DNA of 64,000 nucleotides from Paraburkholderia sp. HP33-1 (GTDB lineage Bacteria; Pseudomonadota; Gammaproteobacteria; Burkholderiales; Burkholderiaceae). Below are positions 34,181-42,617 of this stretch, piece by piece; within the stretch, counting starts at the first letter, position 1; each line of letters opens with the position of its first letter. A program made the position numbers and the translations under genes. Below the pieces are notes generated by a model. The model had not been told where the DNA came from, did not search any database, and worked only from the letters and a program-made list of their open reading frames with translations. The stretch is from positions 496,001-560,000 of the forward strand of contig NZ_JAJEJR010000003.1 in NCBI RefSeq assembly GCF_021390595.1. The letters are read 5' to 3'.

Positions 34181-35110
34181 TCAGCACCTCATGCGGTATC
34201 GAGTGGCAGTTGCCCGGGTGCTAGAGATCGAATCTGGAGCATGCCGACCCTTCTGCGGTCCGTGGCAGTGCGATAACCGTAGAAAGCGAGACACCATATG
34301 TCAGGAAACGGCGCGCCGGAATGCAACCGAATGCCAGCAGAAGCCAATGGCGGTGGAATTCATTCCGAATACCTAAAAGGATGCCACGAAAAGCCGGAGC
34401 GCGTCCGGCACCCAGAGTGCAATTCGAATGGCCGTTCACGGGACGCAGCCAGCGTCAAGACGTCCGACCGATGAAATGGGGGATTGTCGCTTCTTGTATG
34501 ACTGTACTCATTCACAGAAACTGCCCAAAAATACCGTTGAAGATTTCAACGACAGATCTGCACAACGTTCATTGAACTGGTGCTCTCGGCCAAAATCGGT
34601 TTCTCGCCGTTTGTCCACGGAATGACCGAAATACCACGGCGGATTTAACCGGTGGATGCAACACACAAGAAGCTGCGTGAGCGGCGCGAGTGTTGCATCC
34701 ACCGGTTGAATCCGCCCGCTGACTCCTACTGTCAGATTGCAATGCTTTCGGCCTGAAGCGCCGGACGCGAGTAGTGATGTCCATGTGTCGTGGCGGTTCC
34801 TCAGCATACGCACCCCTTCCCTGGGAAATTGACAAGATCCCTCCTGTGCCATCTACGTCAATCTTTCGTTCGAACCGGAACGCTGATGTCCTCAGACCGG
34901 TTTCGGTGCATACCCTCGCCTAATAGTGACACCAGATCTGATTGCTTTAGGGATGAGCGCCGATGCAACCCATCCCGGCATGCGACATGATGGTCTCCGC
35001 CAACGTCCTAGAAAAAGGCGGCTAGATGGCATTGTTGACGCCCCCTTGTTCCGCACTTCATTTCGGACTACCGGCCGTCACCGCAAAAACCGTTGTCGCT
35101 CGCAACGACT
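34181..35110. other. Gene-free cargo spacer containing a MITE-like palindrome
   Basis: No frame with protein-like character was found. The stretch holds the 27-bp inverted repeat described separately and a dispersed-repeat word, CTGGTGCTCTCGGCCAAAAT, at about 34578. Confidence 0.5.
34638..34716 (+). repeat. 27-bp inverted repeat with 25-bp loop (MITE-like)
   Basis: Arms at 34638-34664 and 34690-34716 share ACCGGTGGATGCAACAC and its complement and differ at one position, where a G-T pair would form. The whole is 79 bp. Arms containing GGTGGATGCAACAC resemble IS terminal repeats, so this may be a tiny MITE or two IS ends left together. No T-run argues against a terminator. Confidence 0.85.
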
Positions 35111-36160
35111 TCACGTTTCGAAGCTCGTGCTCCATCCGCTCGCCGGACCGCCAAGATAAGCAACTCCGTCGACCTTCAGGCTGCGTGCGTCGAGCAACGA
35201 GAGGATGCCGCCCGTATCGACAACAAAGCTCGACGTCAATTCGACCGACAACGGCTGCCCCGGCTCGATGGTCGTATTCGGAAGATCAAGCGAGGTGTCC
35301 GCCGTCGTGACGGACCAGCCGGAAAGATCCAGCGGCCTCCTCGACATATTGGCGATTACGAGCAGTCCGCTGCCGTCGGCGAGCCGATTGAGCGAAGTAA
35401 GCTCAGCAACCGGCGCTGGCGCGGGCAAAAGGTTGCCCAATTCGCCACCAGAGAAGTCATATCGCGGCGCCTCGAAGCCCGTTGTGCCATCTACCGGTTG
35501 GCCATGCGCGTCGGTCTGCCACGCCTGAGTCTGGAAAGCGAGAAAGATAGCAGTGACACGGTCCGTGGTCGTGCTAAGCAGGAAGATTGCGCCATCATGC
35601 CATGCGCCATTCTCATGGAGGTGTGCGTCGATTTCTGGAGGGTCGCCCTGCGCCATGTGTGTGTTGTCGATGCCGTACTCGGGAGTCTCACCGAAGACCG
35701 CATCTGTCTGCCCCCTTGACGTGCGAAACTGACTGCCGATGATGACGATGTCATCGTTCTGTTCCCGGGCGAGACCAAGCAGCGCCTCTAGACGGTGAAT
35801 CAAGTCATCTCCGCCGGCACTTTGGCTCGGCAAAACACGCATCCTGCGAGGATCAAACAGGTTCCCTTTGATGTAGTCGAGAGCGCCTTCCGCGCAACTA
35901 CGCTCCAGTCTATCTAGCCCCGGACGAAGCTCCTTAAGGTCGGCAACAATCGGGTGACGAAAATCTTCATCGACTAGAAAGTAGAGGTATGTCTCGGCAA
36001 CGGGCGAACCCGGGGCGTCCTTCGACGATTGCACGTTGACCGTCGCGAAGAATGAATCCGAACCCCCGTCAACGAGCATCCAGAGATGAGGATTACCCGA
36101 CGGCGCTGGCTTGAACCGATCAATCTTCCCTTTCAGGTGACTGTAGTTGATTTGTCCCAT
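35111..36160 (-). CDS. DUF2278 (YukJ-like) protein with C-terminal lamin-tail-like domain
   Basis: This 349-residue protein starts at ATG 36160 with AAGGAG 7 bp ahead. The first 220 residues show the DUF2278 pattern: an SHLKGKIDRFKPA opening, FFATVNVQSS, and near the end YGIDNTHMAQGDP with HENGAWHDGAIFLL. The last 100 residues form an LTD-type beta sandwich (LLVIANMSRRPLDLSGWSVT). The biochemical role of DUF2278 is unknown. It is the last gene of a tight three-gene unit behind the phosphatase (18 bp gap), so it should act with the PLD-like enzyme. Confidence 0.75.
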   Translation of the reverse strand: MGQINYSHLKGKIDRFKPAPSGNPHLWMLVDGGSDSFFATVNVQSSKDAPGSPVAETYLYFLVDEDFRHPIVADLKELRPGLDRLERSCAEGALDYIKGNLFDPRRMRVLPSQSAGGDDLIHRLEALLGLAREQNDDIVIIGSQFRTSRGQTDAVFGETPEYGIDNTHMAQGDPPEIDAHLHENGAWHDGAIFLLSTTTDRVTAIFLAFQTQAWQTDAHGQPVDGTTGFEAPRYDFSGGELGNLLPAPAPVAELTSLNRLADGSGLLVIANMSRRPLDLSGWSVTTADTSLDLPNTTIEPGQPLSVELTSSFVVDTGGILSLLDARSLKVDGVAYLGGPASGWSTSFET

Positions 36161-36178
36161 TGTCGGACTCCTTCCCAT

Positions 36179-36754
36179 TCAGATCATCGCATTTGATGAG
36201 GTAAAAGTGTCGGACTGATCGCTGGCGAGCAGCATTTGTGGCACTTGGGTTAAGCTCCACTCTGCGCCTGCCCGGCTGAGGACCCAAACCATGTCAAATC
36301 GGTCGTCGGGCCAGTCTGGTACCGTCTCGCCTCGTGCAACCAGCATTCGCGCCATCTCCGGAATTCTCTTGTGCTCCCAGGCAATGAGCACCGTGCCGCC
36401 TGCGCCAGTGGCCTTCTCGACCAGCTTCTGCAGTTGATCCTTGCCGATAGAACAGTCAAACGGAATCGCGGTACCGAGGTGTGCCGCTAGAGGGGTGATC
36501 GTCTGCTGTGGACGCTTGCTGTCATCGTCTGTCGCCGGATCAGCGTAAGCGGCAAGCAGGTACTTCGGACGCGCGAGCGGTGAACGCGGCTCACCGTTGC
36601 TCCCTGGCGCCATAAACTGGACCAGTGCGCCGGCGCGCTGCCAACCCTGTGGTGTCAGTGATTTGCTGTCCGGTCGTCCATTGGCATCGACCCCAGCAGC
36701 CTGGTGATCCGGCTTCTCCGCGTGGCGGATAACCATGATTGTCGTCGTAGTCAT
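36179..36754 (-). CDS. Histidine phosphatase superfamily protein
   Basis: This 191-residue protein begins TTTTIMVIRHAEKPDHQ, the RHxE/RHG-type phosphohistidine motif of the branch-1 histidine phosphatases. The second catalytic His is in VLIAWEHKRIPEMA. LTPQGWQRAGALVQF and SPLARPKYLLAAY are also typical. It removes phosphate from small molecules or proteins; the substrate is unknown. It lies between the PLD-like gene (69 bp upstream) and the DUF2278 gene on the same strand. Confidence 0.85.
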   Translation of the reverse strand: MTTTTIMVIRHAEKPDHQAAGVDANGRPDSKSLTPQGWQRAGALVQFMAPGSNGEPRSPLARPKYLLAAYADPATDDDSKRPQQTITPLAAHLGTAIPFDCSIGKDQLQKLVEKATGAGGTVLIAWEHKRIPEMARMLVARGETVPDWPDDRFDMVWVLSRAGAEWSLTQVPQMLLASDQSDTFTSSNAMI

Positions 36755-36823
36755 TTGTCTCCCCTGCGTTGCGATGGTTCGTCTGTAGCGACGACCACGG
36801 ACTAAGAAGCGGTAAAAGACGAG

Positions 36824-38665
36824 TTATTCAAGGCCTCGGGTCGAAATTCCCCAAAAGCGCACTTCATTTGCTTCACTCCCGCTGGCAAAGAACTTGTTTT
36901 GCCACGCATCTGTTGGGTCAAGACCAGTCCACTCGTGTGCAGACGTCAGATGCGCCGGACCGCCTACCGGCGATCCATTGCCTTTGGCGTTCTTGCGTGC
37001 GCTAGGCGGCGCCATATTGTGTCGCCACCAGAAGTGATTGAACGTGGAAATAACGTTGATCGCGTAGGCGAGTGCCAGTTCCCTATCGTTCTCAATGATG
37101 ATGAGGTTGTCGTCATTGATCACGGCCGCCTTTGGCCCATCGTTATGCGAACCTGTCATGACAACCGGGTGATCACCCAGCGGATCAATCACGATCACCT
37201 TGCTGTGCACCACAACGATACCCACTCGACTGAGAGCGTCCAGGATTGGTTTCCCCGATGCCCGCTGGGCGGCAGGCACCACGATGTCATAGTTCGAGGG
37301 CACAGCCTCGGTACCATGGAGAAAGCCAATGGCTGTCGGGTCGTCACCACGGCTATGGATCGTAGGGTCGGAATTCACCACACCTCGGATGTAAAGTGAC
37401 GAATCGGCGTCCGCCTGTTCGCGGATATCCTGAAGAAGGCTACCTTGCCAGCCAGGATCCAACATGAGTGTCAGAATGCCCTGACGGGCACCGCGAATAA
37501 GTGAGGCTGCGTATTTGAGGTCAGGAGAATCGGCGCCTTGCGACTTTGGAAGATGATGTGGACTGAAAAATAGTGACGTCGAGACACCGTTGCCATTGAA
37601 GTGGTATTGCTCTTTTGCTGGCGGCAGTGGAGGCGGCGGCGTCTCGTTGCCCGCCGCCTTCAAACGATTCCATTCGTCGTAATAGGCTTGGGCGATGTCG
37701 GGGACATTGACCAAAAGCCCATTGTTGACCTGGGTGTAAAGGCCGTGGGGCGTTAAGTTTGTACTGCCCGTGAAGACCTTAACAGGCCTGTCTTTCTTCA
37801 CGAAGACTGCGAACTTGTTGTGCGCGTATGTGCCGGCCGGCTTGAGCATCCGACGGTAGATATCCACTTGCGCGTCCAGCGCCTGCGCAGCTTCGGCATT
37901 CTCGTCACGCCCGCCCGTATGCGTTCCGTTTGCCAGTATGAGATGGCACCGCTTCTTCAACTTCAGCAGCCGATCAATCACGTCGCCGTCTGAAAGCTCA
38001 AAGAGCGCAAGATAGACGTGCATATCCGCATCGGCGAACGCGTCGTCGAGCAGCGACTTAACCTGTTTTGCCAACGCGCCGCCTAACTCATCGCCTATGG
38101 TCGGTGTCGCAGAGCCGTTCTTGACCATCGGCTTGCGGAGCACCTCCTCCAACGCTTCGTTCGCTGAGCCCGCATCGGCGTCGCTCTTATCATGCGATGG
38201 CGCGAGGGCCTTTTGAAGTTTGTCGAATTCAGCCGGATAGTCTTTGGCCATTTCCGCGAACCATCGAGCCGCGACGATGCCGACATTGAAGAATGGGGTG
38301 AAGGTATCTGATTTAGGTGTAACGGTCGAGACCCAATCCGATGCGATGTCGGTAGCCGCCGGGGCTTTCGGTGAGCCCCCTATCGCCACGACCAAGTATT
38401 CAACCGTACCGTTAGCAGGCGGATTGAAATCCGTCCAGGTGAAACGCTGGTACGGCCACAACGTCGACGGCTGCCCATCTGGGTTCGGTGTTACAGGTCT
38501 TCCGGTGGAAAAGCCGACATACGCTTCAAGCGGGGTCGCTGCACCGCCATTCACGCGGCGGGAAACCGAGTACCCCAAGCATCCGTTGATTTTTGTCGGA
38601 TGCCACCATGCAAGAAATACGCTATCCGATCCGCGAAATGCGCGGACCTCTATGGTCTCCGTCAC
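36824..38665 (-). CDS. Phospholipase D-like protein with N-terminal fibronectin-like domain
   Basis: This 613-residue protein is taken from GTG 38665, with GGGG upstream; an 85-bp longer frame to 38749 has poor composition. The N-terminal 100 residues (VFLAWWHPTKINGCLGYSVS, FTWTDFNPP) look like an FN3-type beta sandwich. Two HKD motifs follow: HNKFAVFVKKDRP...GSTNLT and HSKVIVIDPLGDHP...GSHND. Such pairs form one active site for phosphodiester cleavage of lipids or nucleic acids. No signal peptide is seen, so it acts in the cytoplasm or is exported by another route. It heads the PLD-phosphatase-DUF2278 operon. Confidence 0.85.
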   Translation of the reverse strand: MTETIEVRAFRGSDSVFLAWWHPTKINGCLGYSVSRRVNGGAATPLEAYVGFSTGRPVTPNPDGQPSTLWPYQRFTWTDFNPPANGTVEYLVVAIGGSPKAPAATDIASDWVSTVTPKSDTFTPFFNVGIVAARWFAEMAKDYPAEFDKLQKALAPSHDKSDADAGSANEALEEVLRKPMVKNGSATPTIGDELGGALAKQVKSLLDDAFADADMHVYLALFELSDGDVIDRLLKLKKRCHLILANGTHTGGRDENAEAAQALDAQVDIYRRMLKPAGTYAHNKFAVFVKKDRPVKVFTGSTNLTPHGLYTQVNNGLLVNVPDIAQAYYDEWNRLKAAGNETPPPPLPPAKEQYHFNGNGVSTSLFFSPHHLPKSQGADSPDLKYAASLIRGARQGILTLMLDPGWQGSLLQDIREQADADSSLYIRGVVNSDPTIHSRGDDPTAIGFLHGTEAVPSNYDIVVPAAQRASGKPILDALSRVGIVVVHSKVIVIDPLGDHPVVMTGSHNDGPKAAVINDDNLIIIENDRELALAYAINVISTFNHFWWRHNMAPPSARKNAKGNGSPVGGPAHLTSAHEWTGLDPTDAWQNKFFASGSEANEVRFWGISTRGLE

Positions 38666-39240
38666 TTGGCGTCCCCTTGTGCGATTCGCAAACGTTTGTC
38701 GGGCAACATCGCAGGATTGAGAACTTCGCTTTGCGTGGTTGCGCATCAAGACCGGACTCTTTCATGCGATTGCGTGTTAACGCCAGATCGTTATAGACGT
38801 TGTTCGATCCACCTTCAACCTCGAATTGGCGACCTTCCGGTTTGCCTCGCGATGCCTGTCGGTGCCCCCAAGCCACGCCTCCGGCTGCGAAGTCGACGAC
38901 GGCACCAGGCACTTGCGCGTTAACGACTTGCCAGGCAAAGAAGTTGGGAGTTCAGTGTCGCTAAGGTCATCGCGAGCCATTGTTCACTAGCCAGTAGTGA
39001 TTTCTGAACCGGAGTGGCTCTGTTCCCAATGAGAATCGATATGCCGAAAATAGTGGTGAGCCATAGCTTGTATGCTTTGGGTCCACTTTTGTCTACATTG
39101 GGGTCGATCGGAAGCGGACGATTGCGTGCGGGATCGCGATGCACCCACACTCCACGGCGCGTAGTGGCGGAGCCCCACTTTGATGGGTGTCGCGCCAGAC
39201 TCCTGCTCGATGCCCTATTTTCCGCTGAAAGTCAGCCTAG
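38666..39240. other. Gene-free interval between cargo modules
   Basis: Frames on both strands are short, Arg/Ser-rich and lack starts with ribosome sites. The promoter of the PLD operon must lie here, but no clear boxes were identified. Confidence 0.45.
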
Positions 39241-39903
39241 CTAGAGGGGGAAGGTCGACTTGACGGTAAAGGGGAACTTCACCTTCATGAAGTCGGCGTA
39301 GGCATCACCAACCTTCTTACCGAGCTGCTCGGTCAGTGAGCGGACAACAATGTCGAATGACTCATCGACGAGCGTCCATAGATCGGCCCAGTCCGTTGGC
39401 ATCGGCGCGTCGGGTGGTTGCATTGCTGGCACGAGGCGGTGCAGCGACCACGCCACTTCGTTGTAGCGATTCATCAACAGCGCAAAATCGCGTTCCTCGA
39501 AGGTGGGCAGCACTGGCGATGCCCCCTTTCCCTTCATGTAGTCCGCGGCGTGCGTCAGCGATAGGCGACTGCCATGAACTTCGAAATCGTAGAGCGCATC
39601 GATCATCGCCAGCGCGCCGGTGACGTCTGTTCCTAGATCGCTGCCGCTCCTCGTCATCAACTTGCCCACGTCAAACTCATTATTCTTCCGAGCCTTCTCG
39701 ACGGCCACTAGATCAATGGGCTTGTCCGTGTTGATCGGATCGATTCCTTCGATCTTGTGGAAGTCGGTGATCTTCTGGAGTGCAGCGAACGTTAGGACAC
39801 AGTCGTCGAAGACTTTGCGGAGGGTAGTGAAGGCGGGGAGCGGATGGCCAACCAAGTTGCTACAGCAAATCTGTGTCCAGATAAATCCGGGCCGCGACAT
39901 CAA
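39241..39903 (-). CDS. Hypothetical cargo protein
   Basis: This 220-residue protein is acidic and helical, with natural composition (ALAMIDALYDFEVHGSRLSL, then FALLMNRYNEVAWSLHRLVP). No catalytic motif, signal peptide or membrane helix is visible. It lies 29 bp downstream of a small HTH-type gene on the same strand, so the two probably form a regulator-effector or antitoxin-toxin pair. No family is recognised. Confidence 0.65.
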   Translation of the reverse strand: MMSRPGFIWTQICCSNLVGHPLPAFTTLRKVFDDCVLTFAALQKITDFHKIEGIDPINTDKPIDLVAVEKARKNNEFDVGKLMTRSGSDLGTDVTGALAMIDALYDFEVHGSRLSLTHAADYMKGKGASPVLPTFEERDFALLMNRYNEVAWSLHRLVPAMQPPDAPMPTDWADLWTLVDESFDIVVRSLTEQLGKKVGDAYADFMKVKFPFTVKSTFPL

Positions 39904-39932
39904 TAGTCCAAACTCCAGAAGCGCTGCGGCAT

Positions 39933-40196
39933 TTATAAGTCCATCCGCTTCCCAGATAAATACTCATAGAGCCGTTCGATCTTGTCGACGCTTGGCATTT
40001 CCGTCGCGCCATAGTGGCTCTTGTAACGCATAAGCCACGGATAGCTTAGTTCACAATCTTCGGCGATGCGAACGATTGGAATACGTGTGCTCATTAGGAG
40101 TGCGCGCGCGACGGTGGCCAACCGGCTGGTTGGGTTTTTGCATGGAATTTTATGACGCGCACGTATCGTCGCGTTAGTCATCGAATCTATTCCCAT
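39933..40196 (-). CDS. Small helix-turn-helix-like regulator
   Basis: This 87-residue protein starts at ATG 40196 (MGIDSMTNATIRAR). It contains IPIVRIAEDCELSYPWLMRY, a typical first-helix, turn and recognition-helix layout, followed by MPSVDKIERLYEYLSGKRM, as in phage-type or XRE-like regulators. It precedes the hypothetical 220-residue gene and may control it. An alternative start lies at 40181. Confidence 0.6.
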   Translation of the reverse strand: MGIDSMTNATIRARHKIPCKNPTSRLATVARALLMSTRIPIVRIAEDCELSYPWLMRYKSHYGATEMPSVDKIERLYEYLSGKRMDL

Positions 40197-40273
40197 AACG
40201 TATCGTGTTGTAGCCGCTCGGCGGTCCAACGCAGTCGTAATAACTGATGAACTCGGCTTCAGAACAGCTGGCT

Positions 40274-40426
40274 TCAGAGGCGATGGAAGACGTTGGTTGA
40301 GTTCGTAGAGTGTGATTGAATAACACCATCACGAACCGTCACACCTGCACGGTATTGATTCGCTTGCGCGCCGCCCCAGACGCCTGGGCCAATGGCGGCG
40401 GCTAGCAGGAGCCGTCGCGCACTCAT
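40274..40426 (-). CDS. Possible 50-residue exported peptide
   Basis: The frame reads MSARRLLLAAAIGPGVWGGA followed by a polar Asn/Ser-rich tail and a stop. The start looks like a short Sec or Tat-like signal. No ribosome site or family supports it, so it may be a relic of a secreted-protein gene. Confidence 0.25.
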   Translation of the reverse strand: MSARRLLLAAAIGPGVWGGAQANQYRAGVTVRDGVIQSHSTNSTNVFHRL

Positions 40427-40450
40427 GGTTAGCCGTCGCTCAAGATCGCG

Positions 40451-41581
40451 CTATGCCGCGATAGCGTCTAGTTCAGAATATTTCTCCTTTGCACCTTGCG
40501 ATGCATAGAATTCGCAAACTTCCTTTATCTTTTCGGACCAACCAAATATTTCATTGACATTCGCAAGCGGGAAACGTGTCTCTTTTTTATTTCCATCGAA
40601 AACTCCAATGTATTTGTGAGATCGATTAAAGTAAAGTCGACAGATTGGTTTGCGATTGTTATCATCGGACAAAATGGCCGAATAGCTTTGAGCGTTGCGT
40701 TGCGCGAGTCGATTAATGTCCATTACAGACCAAGCGATAGCCCGTATAATATTGTACGCGTCCAATTCTTCTGGGGAAACCGGGCGGCGTTCGTCCTCAG
40801 GTTCACCTTCGTTCAAATTGGTATTTTCATCCGCAGACCTATCTTCCGCGCCTGCCGATTTTTCGCTTCGATTAATTGCAGATTTCAATCTCTCGTTCAC
40901 CTGGTCATTCAAGAATTGGCCGGCGGCCTTCTGCGTCAGATCCATGAATTGATCCCTGATTTTCTGCGTGACGCTTCCCTCATAAATTTGCGATGCGATA
41001 AATTTCACGAACGCCTCATCTGGATTCGCAAACTGAGCCTGAAGAAATTTCTTTATCTGGCTCAGATATTTTAGTTCTCCAGCCGCATTAATGACAGACT
41101 CGACATTGAAATCTGATTTCGTCAGCTTGGAAAGTTCGGGGATGTTGTACTCGTCAATATCAAGAAGATCCAACTCCAAAAATGGCTTCTCGTCCATTTT
41201 ATTCGGAGCGTCCAGATCCGTAAAAAAACGATAACACTGTCCATTTGTGAGAATGGCGATTCGCGCACTCGTTGTAGAAAAATATCGATATAATTGAGAG
41301 GCGTGAGTAACAGCGAGGTCCTCTCCATATTTTTTGCATTCAATCAAAATCCGAATCTCGCCACCGTTTTTGATCGCGTAATCGACTTTTTCTCCCTTCT
41401 TTATCCCTACATCTGCAGTGAATTCTGGAATAACCTCATTTGGATCAAATACATCATATCCGAGGATTTGATTGATAAATGGCATAACGAATGCGTTCTT
41501 CGTGGCTTCCTCTGTTTGTATAGACGAGCCCTGTTGTTTTATTTTGGCAGCAAGATTTTGAAGTTTTTCAAAAAAGATCAT
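40451..41581 (-). CDS. HsdR-N-type restriction nuclease-like protein
   Basis: This 376-residue protein is taken from the internal ATG at 41581 (MIFFEKLQNLAAKI). The first 150 residues match the type I restriction HsdR N-terminal domain: TEEATKNAFVMPFINQIL, KVDYAIKNG with D67, and ILIECKKYG with E81-x-K83, forming the PD-(D/E)XK site. SQLYRYFSTTSARIAILTNG follows, as in this family. The C-terminal part has a linker and a domain with YSAILSDDNNRKPICRLYFN. No helicase, HsdM or HsdS is adjacent, so it is a stand-alone nuclease of the kind common in defence islands. The gene is more AT-rich than its surroundings. Confidence 0.8.
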   Translation of the reverse strand: MIFFEKLQNLAAKIKQQGSSIQTEEATKNAFVMPFINQILGYDVFDPNEVIPEFTADVGIKKGEKVDYAIKNGGEIRILIECKKYGEDLAVTHASQLYRYFSTTSARIAILTNGQCYRFFTDLDAPNKMDEKPFLELDLLDIDEYNIPELSKLTKSDFNVESVINAAGELKYLSQIKKFLQAQFANPDEAFVKFIASQIYEGSVTQKIRDQFMDLTQKAAGQFLNDQVNERLKSAINRSEKSAGAEDRSADENTNLNEGEPEDERRPVSPEELDAYNIIRAIAWSVMDINRLAQRNAQSYSAILSDDNNRKPICRLYFNRSHKYIGVFDGNKKETRFPLANVNEIFGWSEKIKEVCEFYASQGAKEKYSELDAIAA

Positions 41582-42617
41582 TTTCGACACCTTTTCCCAA
41601 GTTGGAATCATTCGCTGCAGCAGCGGCTGCCGGCTCAAAACTAAAAACGATTTTTCGTGAGCGTTTGACATTTGCATACGAGCTCGTGAATCGAGTCCTA
41701 TCAGGAGTCCATGAGACGCCTCAAACGCATCAAGTTGACATGCTGACTATACGCAATATTGTAAGAATTTTGTATGCTTCAATGTGTCGCCAATGGCCGC
41801 TTAACTCCTAATCCTCCGGTTGCAGCACCTACACTTGGGGCGAAACTGCCTGTCTCGTTGCAGTCGAGTCAGAATGCAGAGGTGGTTCGTGCGGGCACGT
41901 CAATCTAACGTCCGCTTTCGGAAAACTCGACCATCGCTTCTGGGTCGGGGGTGTCAGTTCGCTGATTTAGGAAGCCGCCTTCCGGCTGCTCGACGCGGCC
42001 ACCGTCAGCAATCTGCGCGTTGCTAACGTAGTACTCAGCGCACGCCAACGGCCGCAATGGCCTAGACACGCCCATTAGTCGTCCAGCAGCGAATGGCCCC
42101 ACAACCGCCCAACGAGTACGAAGTGGAGACGAATACCGGCGTCGCCTCCACGCGCCGACGCCCGGAAAACAAAAGGCCCGCACCGCGCGGTCCGGAATCC
42201 CTGTGGAGACAGGGAGGAGACGAATCTAGAATGAACCCTGGTTCGCTCCCTTACACGACCCCAGTGGGCACGCCGTGCCCCAGACGCGGCCGGCAGTCCC
42301 GCGGCCGGATCAGGTGGCGACGACACGCGAGGAGCGGGCGTGCCGCGTGGCGCGATTCTCAACCCGACCAGACGCCCTCGGCAAACAGCGGCCATAGAAG
42401 TACGGTGGCATAAAACTGGCCGTGACGATCATTCATTGCGAAAAAGAGGGATCAGCGAGAAAAAGCTCCCCTCCACAATATTGAGAAGCTCGCGCAACGG
42501 CGTTAAGCGTGAAAATCGCAGATCTTTTCTGAGAGCCTTGTGCGTGGAATCAGATCGATTCCGGCGAAGCCGTAGTGCATTATAATTGTGTGAATCTCCA
42601 GTAAAGGCGCCCAAACA
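41582..42617. other. Gene-free stretch with degenerate dispersed-repeat sequence
   Basis: At 41941-42030 the minus strand resembles 4606-4690 (+): both read IADGG-x-x-EQ and FL-x-QRT in one frame, with clear nucleotide similarity. GC-rich DNA follows to about 42410 without a convincing gene. The last 200 bp, AT-richer, probably hold the promoter of the ATPase gene. Confidence 0.45.

Noticed and set aside
42075..42395. A 106-codon minus-strand frame
   Set aside because: Arg/Ser/Pro-rich with no ribosome site; it adjoins degenerate repeat sequence and is probably not a gene.
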